Assembly: GCF_008704205.1 (NCBI RefSeq) | Contig: NZ_VXLC01000003.1 | Location: 930,001-994,000 of the forward strand | DNA from: Nocardia colli | GTDB lineage: Bacteria; Actinomycetota; Actinomycetes; Mycobacteriales; Mycobacteriaceae | Reading direction: 5' to 3' | DNA: 64,000 bases | In this document: piece after piece, positions 43,409 to 55,429 of the stretch | Position numbering within the stretch: the first letter of the stretch is position 1 | Layout of the letters: the number at the start of each line of letters is the position of its first letter | Made by a program: the position numbers and the translations under genes | Notes under the pieces: model-generated | What the model was told of the DNA's origin: nothing | What the model saw: only the letters and a program-made list of their open reading frames with translations | Databases searched by the model: none

Positions 43409-44299
43409 ATGATTGACGTCAACCACCTCGCCGACCGGGTCGCTGTCACCGAGACCGTGGCCCGTTTCGCCTGGTCACAGGATCTCAGGGACTGGGACGG
43501 TTTGCGTGCGACCGTCGCCGACACCGTCACGCTGGACGTTTCCGAGCACTTGGGCGGGCCGGCGCAAGAATTGAGTGCCGATGATTTCGTGGTCGCCAGC
43601 CGGGCGGTGCTGGAAGGGTTCCACAGTACCCACCATTCGACCTCCAACGTCATCGTCGAGCTCGCGGGCGACCACGCTACCTACCGGAGTTTCGTGGTGG
43701 CCTACCACCACGTTCCCACCGACGAGGTCGACTGGCTCGTCGTGCGCGCTTTCTGGCACGTCGACCTGCAGCGGATCGATAACGAATGGCGGCTCAGGCG
43801 CATCCGCGTCGTGCGCAAAGCCCCTTTCGCGGGCAACCCTGAGCTCTACGCGATCGCCGCGGGGTCTGCGGACAAGGCAGGCGAGAAAGTGAGTGCATCG
43901 ACCGACGACGTGCGCGCCGTTCCGTTTCGAATGGCCGCGGCGATGTCCGATCGCGACATCGAAAAGCTGGTGGCCAATTACATCGACGACTTCGACTGCG
44001 TGGTGCCGGTGCACCCCGATCGCTCCTTCCGCGGTGCCGACCGGGTTCGCGCGAACTACACAATGATCTTCGCCCGGTATTCGAACGGCCTGGACGCCCG
44101 GGTCATCGACTCAGTGGTGGACGGTGACCGGGTGTGGACGGAGTGGGAGATGATCGGCACGCGGGCCGACGGGGTCGTCGAGACCATCCGCGGCACAGTC
44201 ATCATCCGGGTCGAGAACGGCCGCGCCGCGGCGGTCCGCTTCTACCTCGATCCGGTCGATGCCCCTGATGCCCCGGAACCGCTGAACATCCTCAGCTGA
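43409..44299 (+). CDS. Protein with two SnoaL/NTF2-like domains
   Basis: A 296-residue protein made of two NTF2-fold domains, about 1-145 and 170-290. The first opens DRVAVTETVARFAWSQDLRDWDGLRATVADTV, the standard SnoaL_4 pattern, and contains the HHSTSNVIVEL segment. The second resembles polar ketosteroid-isomerase-like domains. Such domains act as isomerases, cyclases or dehydratases. GAAGGA is 6 bases before the ATG. It is divergent from the XRE gene and followed by an NAD(P)-binding protein, probably in one operon. Confidence 0.82.
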   Translation: MIDVNHLADRVAVTETVARFAWSQDLRDWDGLRATVADTVTLDVSEHLGGPAQELSADDFVVASRAVLEGFHSTHHSTSNVIVELAGDHATYRSFVVAYHHVPTDEVDWLVVRAFWHVDLQRIDNEWRLRRIRVVRKAPFAGNPELYAIAAGSADKAGEKVSASTDDVRAVPFRMAAAMSDRDIEKLVANYIDDFDCVVPVHPDRSFRGADRVRANYTMIFARYSNGLDARVIDSVVDGDRVWTEWEMIGTRADGVVETIRGTVIIRVENGRAAAVRFYLDPVDAPDAPEPLNILS

Positions 44300-44374
44300 A
44301 ATCCGGCTCGGCAGATCACGCAGGAGGCAGGCGCACCTTCACAGTGCGCCTGCTCGACCCACAGGAGTAGATTC

Positions 44375-44989
44375 ATGTACCTCACCGTTCTCGCCGCATC
44401 CGGCCCGACCGGACTCTCCCTCACCCGGCAGGCACTCGAACGCGGCCACATCGTCACGGCCATCGCCCGCAATCCGGACCGGATCACCGTTGCCGACGCC
44501 CCGGGGCTGACCAAGATCGCCGCGGACGTGTTCCACACCGACGAGATCGTCTCGGCGCTCGAAGGCAGTGAACTGGTGCTGTCCGGACTGGGTGTGCCCA
44601 AGGGGACGAAGCCGGGCGTGCTGACCGCGGGCGCCCGGTCGGCGGTGGCGTCGGGCGCCCACGTCATCTGGCTGGGCGCTTACGGCACGGGCCCCTCGGC
44701 CGCGGCGGCAAGCGCGCTCAACCGGCTGGTCCTCAAAGGACTCGGAGCGGAGATCGCCGACAAGGTCGAGTCGGACGCCGTGGTCACCCAAGCCGGCGGA
44801 ACGGTCTTCCACGCCGGACCCCTGTCGAACAAACCGATCAGCCCGGACCGGCGCACCGTCGGGCTCGATGCCTCCCCCAAGAGCATCTTCCGCATCATGG
44901 TGAGCCGGGACACCGTTGCCGCCGCGATGCTCGACGAAGCGGAGAACCCGCGGTTCCCCGGCCGGATCGCTGTCCCCCTCACGCGCTGA
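44375..44989 (+). CDS. NAD(P)-binding epimerase/reductase-like protein
   Basis: A 204-residue atypical SDR of the NmrA/flavin-reductase-like type. The Rossmann motif is ASGPTGLSL (residues 8-16), with AxNPDRI following strand 2. The end GRIAVPLTR is typical of these short proteins. CAGGAG precedes the ATG by 8 bases. It is 75 bases after the SnoaL-like gene and in line with the TetR gene at 45060. Confidence 0.83.
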   Translation: MYLTVLAASGPTGLSLTRQALERGHIVTAIARNPDRITVADAPGLTKIAADVFHTDEIVSALEGSELVLSGLGVPKGTKPGVLTAGARSAVASGAHVIWLGAYGTGPSAAAASALNRLVLKGLGAEIADKVESDAVVTQAGGTVFHAGPLSNKPISPDRRTVGLDASPKSIFRIMVSRDTVAAAMLDEAENPRFPGRIAVPLTR

Positions 44990-45030
44990 CCCGAGGACCG
45001 ATGGGCGGCGCAATCGTTCACCAGGCCAAT

Positions 45031-45048
45031 AGCGAACGCACGTACGCT
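45031..45048. promoter_or_regulatory. TetR operator upstream of 45060
   Basis: AGCGAACGCACGTACGCT is an 18-base palindrome with one mismatched pair, 11 bases before the TetR start. Related sites lie before the SDR gene at 41483 and 41509. Confidence 0.65.
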
Positions 45049-45059
45049 ACCTTCGATAT

Positions 45060-45665
45060 ATGTCACCACGACGCTCAGCGGTCGAAGCACAGGCCACCAG
45101 AGGCCGGATCCTCGGCCGTGCCGCCGAGATCGCCTCCGCGGAAGGCCTCGATGGCATCACCATCGGCAGGCTCGCCGAGGAGCTGGAGATGAGCAAGTCC
45201 GGCGTGCACAAGCACTTCGGCACCAAAGAGACCCTGCAGATCTCCACCCTGGACAAAGCATTCGTGGACTTCTGGCACCGGGTAGTCGAGCCCGCACTGG
45301 CCGAGCCGCCGGGCCTGCGGCGGCTGCGCGCGGTATGCGCCAACTCCGTGGACTACCTGGAAACCCCCCTGCTGCCCGGCGGATGCCTGATGACCGCGGC
45401 GCTCACCGAATACGACGGCCGCCCCGGCCGGGTCCGCGACGCGGTCGCCGAGGTGTGGTCGCGCTGGCGAGAACAGCTGCGGGCGGACCTGACCACAGCG
45501 GTGGAAAACGGCGAACTCCCCGCCGACTTCGACACCGACCAGGCACTGTTCGAAATCATCGCCGCCGGACTGGCATTGAACGCAGCCATGCAACTCCAGC
45601 ACGACTTGGCGGCCGTGGGCCGCACCCGCCGCGCGATAGAACGCGCCTTGGACCTCTCCGGCTAA
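45060..45665 (+). CDS. TetR-family regulator
   Basis: A 201-residue TetR regulator. The HTH lies at about 30-55 (IGRLAEELEMSKSGVHKHFGTKETL). The C-terminal domain with PGGCLMTAALTEYDGRPG is of the TetR_C_6-like type seen in regulators of oxidoreductase genes. The ATG has no ribosome site, while TACCTT stands about 9 bases upstream, suggesting a leaderless mRNA. A matching palindrome precedes it. Confidence 0.9.
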   Translation: MSPRRSAVEAQATRGRILGRAAEIASAEGLDGITIGRLAEELEMSKSGVHKHFGTKETLQISTLDKAFVDFWHRVVEPALAEPPGLRRLRAVCANSVDYLETPLLPGGCLMTAALTEYDGRPGRVRDAVAEVWSRWREQLRADLTTAVENGELPADFDTDQALFEIIAAGLALNAAMQLQHDLAAVGRTRRAIERALDLSG

Positions 45666-45735
45666 CCAAGCATCGCCGGGCCGACGAGAAGCCTCAACGA
45701 GGAATGAGCGAGGCGAGTGTGACCAGCGATGACCG

Positions 45736-46650
45736 TCAGGTCTTCAGACGGTCCCGCAGTTCGACGTTCAGTTGCGCGCTCGCGTCCAGGAGTGCCTCGC
45801 GAAGGAGTCGGTGACTGACGTCGACGTCGGGGGCATGGGCCAGGACTGTCCGACGTGAGGCGGTGGGATCGTCGATGCCGACGACCGAGATGGTCGCGGG
45901 GAGCGCGGCGATGGCCAGTCCCGGCACCAGGGTGATGCCAAGCCCGGCGGCGACCAATCCCCACTTGGTAACCCAATCGCGGGCGACGTGGGTGACGAGC
46001 GGCTGCCAGGGGGCACTGTTCCAGGCGCCGAGCAACGAGGTAGCGGATTCTTCGCTGCCGACGATCCACCGTTCGTCACGCAGCGCCGAGATCGAGACGC
46101 TGGCCTGACGAGCCAGTCGATGGCCTCGGTGCACGGCCAGATACAGCGCGTCCTGCACGAGCGGAGTCACCTCGACTCCGTCCGGACTGTCGAATTCTCC
46201 GGACAGGACGGCCAGATCGATGCGGCGACGGGTCAACGCGGTCAGCAGTTGCGGGCTCGTTCCTTCGCGGAGCTGCACGACGAGTAGCGGATTATGTTGT
46301 TCAGCAATAGTTATGGCGCGGGGAACGAGCGCGGCAGTGGCGGTCGAAAAGGCACCGAGCCGGATCCGCGCCGGAGCATGCGAACTCAGGTCATGTAGTT
46401 CGCTCTTTGCCCTGTCCAGTGCTTCGAGCACGGATTCGGCGTGCCGCGCCACGATTCGGCCGGCTTCGGTCGGCCGTACCCCGCGGGCATGACGCTCGAA
46501 CAGCCGCCGACCGGCGGCCTGTTCCATCAGCGAGACCTGGCGCGAGATCGCCGACTGCGTGTATCCCAACCTCTCGGCTACTGCCGAGAACGAGCCCGCG
46601 CGCACCGCCTCGCGGATTACCCGTAAGCCGGGCACTGTGAAATCAGGCAT
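45736..46650 (-). CDS. LysR-family regulator
   Basis: A 304-residue LysR regulator with the HTH at about 18-40 (AVAERLGYTQSAISRQVSLMEQAAG) and an effector domain from about 90. It is divergent from the LLM oxidoreductase at 46756. The gap contains the palindrome CATATCAGATATG. It should activate that gene in response to an unknown ligand. Confidence 0.92.
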   Translation of the reverse strand: MPDFTVPGLRVIREAVRAGSFSAVAERLGYTQSAISRQVSLMEQAAGRRLFERHARGVRPTEAGRIVARHAESVLEALDRAKSELHDLSSHAPARIRLGAFSTATAALVPRAITIAEQHNPLLVVQLREGTSPQLLTALTRRRIDLAVLSGEFDSPDGVEVTPLVQDALYLAVHRGHRLARQASVSISALRDERWIVGSEESATSLLGAWNSAPWQPLVTHVARDWVTKWGLVAAGLGITLVPGLAIAALPATISVVGIDDPTASRRTVLAHAPDVDVSHRLLREALLDASAQLNVELRDRLKT

Positions 46651-46660
46651 GCGCAGTACT

Positions 46661-46673
46661 CATATCAGATATG
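46661..46673. promoter_or_regulatory. Candidate LysR operator
   Basis: CATATCAGATATG is a perfect palindrome around a central A, 11 bases before the LysR start and 83 bases before the divergent LLM gene. This is the usual position for a LysR binding site. Confidence 0.6.
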
Positions 46674-46755
46674 CGAGACTCTCGCTGGCCGCATCGCTGC
46701 GGCGGCCCTAGATTCCATTCCGTGCCTTGTGCCGGAATGAGTAGGTGAGAAGGTC

Positions 46756-47631
46756 ATGAAGCTGGGCCTGTTTGCGATCAACTACGGATCGTGTGCCGAA
46801 CCCCGCACGGCCGTTCGCGTGGCGCAACACGCTGAGGCGGCCGGGTTCGAGTCCTTATGGAGTGCAGAACATCTGGTGTTGCCGGATCCGTCTCCCGAAG
46901 GATTCTCGTTAGCTCCGACGCTGCCGCTGCTGGATACCGTCGTCGGGTTGACTGTTGTTGCAGCGCATACGACTACGGTCAAAATCGCCAGTGGCATCAT
47001 CGTTCTGCCGTTACGAAACCCAGTAGTACTGGCGAAGGAATTGGCCAGCCTCGACCAGGTGGCACAGGGAAGATTGATAGTCGGTGTAGGTGTCGGCTAT
47101 GTTCGCGCTGAGTTCGCCGCCGTCGGCGTAGCCATGTCGGAACGAGCGGCACGCACCGACGATTACATCGGCGCCATGCGCGCCCTGTGGAGCATGCCTC
47201 AGCCCGCATACCGCGGGCCCTATGTCAGCTTCTCCGGAATCAATACGCATCCGAGACCACTGCAGCAGCCAGGCCCACCGATCGTCGTCGCCGCCGGCGG
47301 TCGCGTGGCCGACCGCCGCGCGGTCACGCTGGCCAACGGCTGGTACGGCTTCGGGTTGGATCCGGACCAAACCCGCACGCACATCCAGAACCTGCAGGCG
47401 GCGGCCCGGGAATATCAGCGACCGGCCCCGCTGGGGCAGCTGGAGATCACAGTGACACCGGCTGGCCCCGTGAATCGCGATATCGTCGCGCAATACGCGG
47501 CGCTCGGGGTCGACCGGCTGGTGCTGCTACCGCAGCCGACCACTGACTACACCACCCGGCACCAGCCCGTCCCTGTCGATCGAATTCTCCGCACCATCGA
47601 TGACGCGGCAGCGAACTATCGCGATATCTGA
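46756..47631 (+). CDS. LLM-class F420-dependent oxidoreductase
   Basis: A 291-residue luciferase-like TIM-barrel protein. It begins KLGLFAINYGSCAEPRTAVRVAQHAEAAGFES, with SAEHLVLP and GIIVLPLRNPVVLAKELASLDQ, both typical of the TIGR03619 group. GRLIVGVGVGY forms the cofactor loop. GAGAAGG lies just before the ATG. Control by the divergent LysR gene is likely. It is a paralogue of 37870, but not close. Confidence 0.9.
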   Translation: MKLGLFAINYGSCAEPRTAVRVAQHAEAAGFESLWSAEHLVLPDPSPEGFSLAPTLPLLDTVVGLTVVAAHTTTVKIASGIIVLPLRNPVVLAKELASLDQVAQGRLIVGVGVGYVRAEFAAVGVAMSERAARTDDYIGAMRALWSMPQPAYRGPYVSFSGINTHPRPLQQPGPPIVVAAGGRVADRRAVTLANGWYGFGLDPDQTRTHIQNLQAAAREYQRPAPLGQLEITVTPAGPVNRDIVAQYAALGVDRLVLLPQPTTDYTTRHQPVPVDRILRTIDDAAANYRDI

Positions 47632-47677
47632 GGTACGAAGCACAGCAACCTCCCAGCCCGACCGGCCAACACGGGCA

Positions 47678-48577
47678 TCAGATTCGATCGGGCTGCAACA
47701 CGTTCACGATCTCCTCGGCGAGTAGGAAACCGGCCAGGCCGTGGCCATGCTTGGCCCGGCGCACGAGAGAGACGATGTTGTCGCTGAAAGCGTCGCGAAC
47801 CTTGCGGAAGGCCAAGCGGCCGTCGCGCAACTCGTCCGCGACGTCGAACTCGCTGAGGAAGGCGATAGCCTCCCCCGAGGTGGCCAGCCGTTTCATCGTC
47901 TCGATCGAATTGGTGTGGAACGCCGGCTCGATGTCGAGATCGGCATTGGCGAAGGCCTCGGCGACGATGCCGTGAATCACCATGGAGCGGTCGGCGAAGA
48001 TCAGCGGATACGGCGTGCATTGAGCCAGCGGGATCGTGTCCATGTGGGCGAGCGGGTGTCGCGGGGAGACAACGACTCCCAGGCGGGTGTTCGTCTGCCA
48101 GCAGACCTCGATCTGCGTCGATGCCGGAACATTGAAGCCGAGACCCAGATCGGCCTCGCTGTTCTCGACCGCCCGCAGGATTTCCAGCGTCGTCATGGTG
48201 CGGATCGATATCCGGACCTGCGGATGGCGGGCGCGGAAGAGCGTCGCTGCCGTGGCGACGACGCTGCTGGCCAGGCCGGTCATCGTGGCGATCACGACTT
48301 CGCCGCTGCCGAGCGCGTGCAGATCGCGGATGTCCGCGATCGTCTCGCGGTATTGCTGAAGCGTCCGCCGTATATGCGCGAGCAACGCTTCGCCGGCCGG
48401 GGTCGGGCGCATACCGCGAGGCAACCGCTCGAACAGTGGTTGGTCGAGCTCGGCTTCGAGGAGCAGGATCTGCCGGTTGATCGCCGATGGCGCGACATGC
48501 AACCGGGCTCCGGCCGCACGGATGGACCCGAGCCGGGCCACCTCGTCGATGTACTGCAGCAATCGCGAGTGGAGCAC
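47678..48577 (-). CDS. LysR-family regulator of the purine module
   Basis: A 299-residue LysR regulator with HTH at about 16-40 (SIRAAGARLHVAPSAINRQILLLEAELD) and a full effector domain. It is divergent from the adenine-deaminase-like gene. GTGT (48595-48598) and ACAC (48612-48615) in the gap fit a T-N11-A type LysR site. Position suggests that it controls the rightward deaminase and membrane-protein genes, and possibly xdh. Confidence 0.9.
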   Translation of the reverse strand: MLHSRLLQYIDEVARLGSIRAAGARLHVAPSAINRQILLLEAELDQPLFERLPRGMRPTPAGEALLAHIRRTLQQYRETIADIRDLHALGSGEVVIATMTGLASSVVATAATLFRARHPQVRISIRTMTTLEILRAVENSEADLGLGFNVPASTQIEVCWQTNTRLGVVVSPRHPLAHMDTIPLAQCTPYPLIFADRSMVIHGIVAEAFANADLDIEPAFHTNSIETMKRLATSGEAIAFLSEFDVADELRDGRLAFRKVRDAFSDNIVSLVRRAKHGHGLAGFLLAEEIVNVLQPDRI

Positions 48578-48714
48578 CGCACCTCCTGAGCAATGTGTGC
48601 GAAAAAAGAGTACACGTCGTGCGAAAACGGATGCTTGTCAGCAACGGTGCCGATCGCGTTCTATCAGTACCAGGCGATGGGGCCGCGCAGCGGCCGCCTT
48701 CACCCCGCAAGTAC

Positions 48715-50496
48715 ATGAACATCGACGTGAGGACCGCAGTGCTCCAACAAGATTCGACGACCGACACGCCACGCACAGACGTGGCCGCCCAGGACGATCA
48801 CGTACGGACGATCTTCGGCATCCTGGAGGGCGAGCGGGAAGCCGACCTGCTGCTGCGCAACCTCAACATCCTCGATGTGCACAGCGAAACCGTCTATCCC
48901 GGATCGCTGCTGGTCCACGGGCAGCGCATCATCGCACTGAACCCGGACGAATCGATCGTGCGGGTCCGCGAAACCTTCGACGGCGAGGGCCTTTACGCCA
49001 TCCCGGGCCTGATCGATGCCCATCTGCACTTCGAATCCCAACTCGCGCACCCGGCGGCGTTCGGCGAAGCCATCGTGCCCAGCGGAACGACGACGGTGTT
49101 CGGGGAGACCCTCGACTTCGCCAGCGCGGCGGGCGCGGAAGCAGTCGACGCCGCTCGCGCGCTGTTCGCCGACCACGACAAGCTCCCCTACCGGCTCTAC
49201 GCCTTCGCACCGGGTAAGAAGACCTCGCCCGAAGTCACGGAGGCGATGCTGGCGATGGACCCGGTCATCGGATTGGGAGAGCTGGCCCACCTGTCCTACA
49301 TGACCGGCAACGCCGACGATTTCCGTAAGTCAGCGCTCGGCCGGGCGAACGCGGGATTCGTGAACTGCCACTGGGGTGTCACGTCCCTGACGGACATGCT
49401 GCTCAACTACATGCCCGCGATCGGCGTCGACAACAACCACGACGTCTGGAACGAAGACGACATCGAGAAAAGCATCCGCTATGGCCTGAACACTCAGATC
49501 AAGTTCGGCGTCGGTAGCCCCGAGGTCATTCGAACCATGTTGCGCGCCATCGTGAAGCGCCGTTGGCCTGCCGAGAACTTCGCGCTCTGCGCCGACAACA
49601 TCTCGGTGGACCGAGTGCTGCGGCAGGGCCACATCGACTGGGTCGTGTCCTTGGCGGTCGAGATGGGCATGCCGCCGATCAAAGCCATCAAGATGGGCAC
49701 GCTCTACGCCGCGCGCTCGTTCCACAAGGACCGCGACCTGGGCTCACTGAGCCCGGGACGATTCGCCGACATCGTCCTGACCGACAGCCTCGCCGAAATC
49801 AACCCCCGCTACGTGTTCAAGGGCGGCGAACTCGTCGCGAAGGACCGCAAGCTGCTCGCCCCGGTCCGCATCGACTACTCGGTCCTGGCCAAGAAACCGA
49901 AACCCGGCCTCGGCGACCTGCGTGCCGAGCAGCTCGATCTCGCCCCACTAGAGCTGTCCGACAACGGAACTCAGGCGAAGGTGCTGCTCTTCGACGTGTA
50001 CGGGCGCGGGCATCTCAAGTTCGCGCAGGAGGTGTGGGTGCCGTATCGCGACGGCGCGGTCGTACCCGAACACGAAGGCGCGCGACTCAACCGGATCTCC
50101 ATCGTGCAGCGCTACGCCGACGGTGCGCGGCACATAGTCAACGGCCTGTTCAAGGGCGTCTCGATCGACCGCGGCGCAGTCTCCACTTTCTGGCCCGCGC
50201 CATCGGCCTACTTCGTGGTCGTCGGCACCGACAGCGCCGAGATGTGCGACAACCTCGAGCAGCTCGACGGTCTCGTCGGCGGCTGTGTCGTGACGGCGGA
50301 CCGGCGGGTGAAAGCCGTTCTGCCGCTGGACTTCTATGGCGTCATGGCCGACATGGACCTCGCCGAGCTCGTCGAGGCGACCCGCTCGATCGACGACGCC
50401 TTGACGGCGCTGGGCAATCACAACGAGGGCGAGCCGGTGGTCAACAAACTCTTGACGCTGTTCATCTCCCTCGACCGCTTCGGATTCATGAAATAA
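48715..50496 (+). CDS. Adenine-deaminase-family amidohydrolase
   Basis: A 593-residue protein of the Ade (COG1001) family and of the usual length. The metal motif HLHFES is at 103-108, the ISVDRVLRQGHIDWVVSLAVEMGM region matches the family, and the C-terminal Ade domain is complete. Some active-site positions differ: where E. coli Ade has HAPG, SDHE and TDDRHP, this protein reads HWGV, NNHD and ADNISV. It may therefore deaminate a different purine or related ring. ATG 48715 lacks a ribosome site. It is followed by a YitT-like membrane protein and xdh. Confidence 0.85.
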   Translation: MNIDVRTAVLQQDSTTDTPRTDVAAQDDHVRTIFGILEGEREADLLLRNLNILDVHSETVYPGSLLVHGQRIIALNPDESIVRVRETFDGEGLYAIPGLIDAHLHFESQLAHPAAFGEAIVPSGTTTVFGETLDFASAAGAEAVDAARALFADHDKLPYRLYAFAPGKKTSPEVTEAMLAMDPVIGLGELAHLSYMTGNADDFRKSALGRANAGFVNCHWGVTSLTDMLLNYMPAIGVDNNHDVWNEDDIEKSIRYGLNTQIKFGVGSPEVIRTMLRAIVKRRWPAENFALCADNISVDRVLRQGHIDWVVSLAVEMGMPPIKAIKMGTLYAARSFHKDRDLGSLSPGRFADIVLTDSLAEINPRYVFKGGELVAKDRKLLAPVRIDYSVLAKKPKPGLGDLRAEQLDLAPLELSDNGTQAKVLLFDVYGRGHLKFAQEVWVPYRDGAVVPEHEGARLNRISIVQRYADGARHIVNGLFKGVSIDRGAVSTFWPAPSAYFVVVGTDSAEMCDNLEQLDGLVGGCVVTADRRVKAVLPLDFYGVMADMDLAELVEATRSIDDALTALGNHNEGEPVVNKLLTLFISLDRFGFMK

Positions 50497-50537
50497 CCCC
50501 GGGACTTCCCCGCTACCGCGACAGAGATGCGACCGTC

Positions 50538-51245
50538 ATGCAGCACGACAAAGACGCAGGAGTCGTCGACACCGGAAACAAGGTGCGGCGCTGGATCACC
50601 TACGTTGCCGGAATCTATATCCTGACACTTGGCCTCAGCCTGGCCATCCGGGCGGGGATCGGCATCTCCCCGCAGAGCAGCCTCACCCGCACGATGACGC
50701 TGGTGCTACCCCCGCTCAGCCAGGGCACTTTCAACCTCATACTCGAGGTCATCATGCTCATCCTGACCTTCCTGGTCAGGCCGAGGGCATTCAGGGCGAG
50801 CAACCTGCTTTCCATGATCCCGGCGCTGGTCCTGGCCTTCTTGCTCGACTTCAACCTGATGCTCACCGAATGGATCGAGGTCGAGCCGTACCTGGCCGAT
50901 CTGGTGCTGCTGTTCGTCGCCGACGCGATGCTGGCATTCGGCCTCTTCCTGATGATCCGCGCCAATCTGGTGCTGATGCCCATCGATCTGTTCGTCAACA
51001 CCATCCAGCAGAAGACCGGCCGGAAGTGGGGAAACATCAAGACGGTATTCGACTGCACCTTGCTTGCCCTTTCGGCGGGCATCGGGCTGATGTTTCTCGG
51101 CGCGCCGCATTTCATTCGCGAAGGCACCATCATCAACGCGGTCCTCGTCGGACAGTATGTGAAGGCATACTTCTTCCTGTACAAGAAGTTCGCGGCGCGG
51201 AAGGCGCTCGCCCCGGCTGCCACCGGTCTCCGTGAATCCGCTTGA
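50538..51245 (+). CDS. YitT/DUF6198-like membrane protein
   Basis: A 235-residue membrane protein with about six hydrophobic segments, beginning ITYVAGIYILTLGLSLAIRAGIG. It has the loop SPQSSLTR and the motif PIDLFVNTIQQKTG of the YczE/YitT/DUF6198 group. Members are unstudied putative transporters. It is 41 bases after the deaminase-like gene, so it may move that enzyme's substrate or product. The frame is open far upstream; ATG 50538 starts the homologous part. Confidence 0.8.
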   Translation: MQHDKDAGVVDTGNKVRRWITYVAGIYILTLGLSLAIRAGIGISPQSSLTRTMTLVLPPLSQGTFNLILEVIMLILTFLVRPRAFRASNLLSMIPALVLAFLLDFNLMLTEWIEVEPYLADLVLLFVADAMLAFGLFLMIRANLVLMPIDLFVNTIQQKTGRKWGNIKTVFDCTLLALSAGIGLMFLGAPHFIREGTIINAVLVGQYVKAYFFLYKKFAARKALAPAATGLRESA

Positions 51246-51572
51246 CCGATGGCTTTCCGCGACGTAATTTTGAGCCTACCGAATCCTGAGCCGCCGGAAG
51301 GGAGCGAAGTCGGATGTCGACCGCCTCTGACCTGCGTCGCCTCGCTCACCGGACCGCTTGGATTCCGGGTCGCATAGCCCACGGCTGCTGAGCAGACCTT
51401 TCCCGGCGTGCCCAATCGTGGCCCCGGCATCTTCCGATCTGTCAGCACCCGCAGCACGTCGACCCGTGCTGATTGCGCGCCGGCTTCTCCGGGCTGCGCT
51501 ATCGAAGTAGAAAGCTGTAGAAATGGCGAGTTGGGTAATCACATCCACCGACCACCGAAATGATCACGTGTC
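51246..51572. other. Intergenic region before xdh genes
   Basis: 327 bases between the membrane protein gene and xdhA. It contains TCAGCAC/GTGCTGA arms (about 51438-51470), which may form a weak hairpin, and TGATCACGTGTCA directly at the xdhA start. It probably holds a separate xdh promoter, which I cannot place. Confidence 0.4.
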
Positions 51573-53044
51573 ATGGTAGCGGCGCGAATCACGGTCAATG
51601 GAAAGGCAATACCGATCGCACCGGCGGCACCCCACACGACCGTCCTGGATTTCCTGCGAGAAAGCGGCCTCACCGGAACCAAGGAAGGCTGCGCCGAAGG
51701 GGAATGCGGCGCGTGTTCGATCATGGTCGCCCGCCCGGGCACCCGGCAACCCACTGATTGGGTCGCGATCAACTCCTGTTTGGTCCCGGCGGCCGCCTTC
51801 GATGGTCAGGAGATCGTCACCGCCGAAGGACTCGGCGTCGCCGGCGCACCGGGGACGGCCGCCGCGCTGCATCCGGTGCAACAGGAGATGGCGGTGCGGG
51901 GTGGCTCGCAATGTGGTTACTGCACACCGGGATTCGTGTGCAGCATGGCCGCCGAATACTACCGTCCCGACCGCCGCACTCCCGCGGATCCGGCAGGCGC
52001 CGAGCCGGATACCTACTCCGCCGAGCACGGCCCCAATGGCTTCGACCTGCACGCACTGAGCGGAAACCTGTGCCGCTGCACCGGATATCGCCCGATCCGG
52101 GACGCGGCATACGCCGTCGGCACACCGCACGCCGACGATCCGCTCGCCAGCCGGCGCGCGCTGTCCCCGCCCGAACCGGTTGCCACCGAATACACCACGA
52201 ACGGCCGCACGTTCCGGAGGCCGGAAACCCTGCGCGAAGCAGCGCGGTTGTTGCGGGATCGGCCCGACGCGGTGCCCGTCGCGGGTTGCACAGACTGGGG
52301 CGTGGAGGTGAATATCCGGGCCCGGCGGGCGGATTACGTGATCGCGATCGATCGCCTCCCTGAATTGCGGGGTCTGCGCGTGGAACCGAACAGCATCGAT
52401 ATCGGGGCCGCCCTGTCGCTCACCGAGATCGAACAACGCCTCGACGGCCGGGTACCGCTGCTCACGGAGTTGTTCCCGCAGTTCGCCTCCCGGCTCATCC
52501 GCAATGGCGCGACGCTCGGCGGCAACCTGGGTACCGGCTCGCCCATCGGCGACGGTCCGCCCGCGCTGCTCGCGCTCGGCGCATCGCTGGTGCTCGCCGA
52601 TGCCGACGGTGAGCGCGAGGTCGACCTCGCCGGCTATTTCACCGGCTACCGGCGCACGATACGCAGGCCGGACGAGCTGATCCGCGCCGTGCGCATCCCG
52701 TTGCCGCTGGCGCCGATGGTGGCGTTCCACAAGATCGCCAAACGTCGCTTCGACGACATCTCCAGCGTGGCAGTGGCTTTCGCCTTGGACATCGAGGACG
52801 GGATGGTCCGGGCGGCGCGCATCGGCCTGGGTGGCGTCGCCGCCACTGCGATCCGTGCCCGGGCGACCGAAGCCGCGCTCACGGGCCGGCCCTGGTCGGC
52901 GGAGACTGTCGAAACCGCCACCCGGACACTGCGTTCGGAAGGTACGCCGCTGGACGATCATCGTGCCAGCGCCGAATACCGCTCCGCCATGCTCGGTCAG
53001 AGCCTGCGAAAGCTGTACGCACAGAGCACAAGCGAGGTCGAGTG

Positions 53045-53045
<1 letters not shown>
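51573..53045 (+). CDS. xdhA: Xanthine dehydrogenase small subunit (2Fe-2S/FAD)
   Basis: A 490-residue electron-transfer subunit. The first iron-sulfur cluster has Cys40, Cys45, Cys48 and Cys69 (EGCAEGECGAC). The second has Cys114, Cys117, Cys167 and Cys169 (QCGYC, NLCRC). The FAD domain starts near 195 and includes RNGATLGGNLGTGSPIGDGPP, the flavin signature. It passes electrons from the Mo subunit to NAD+. Its stop overlaps the xdhB start. Confidence 0.95.
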
Positions 53046-55421
<2,376 letters not shown>

Positions 55422-55429
<8 letters not shown>

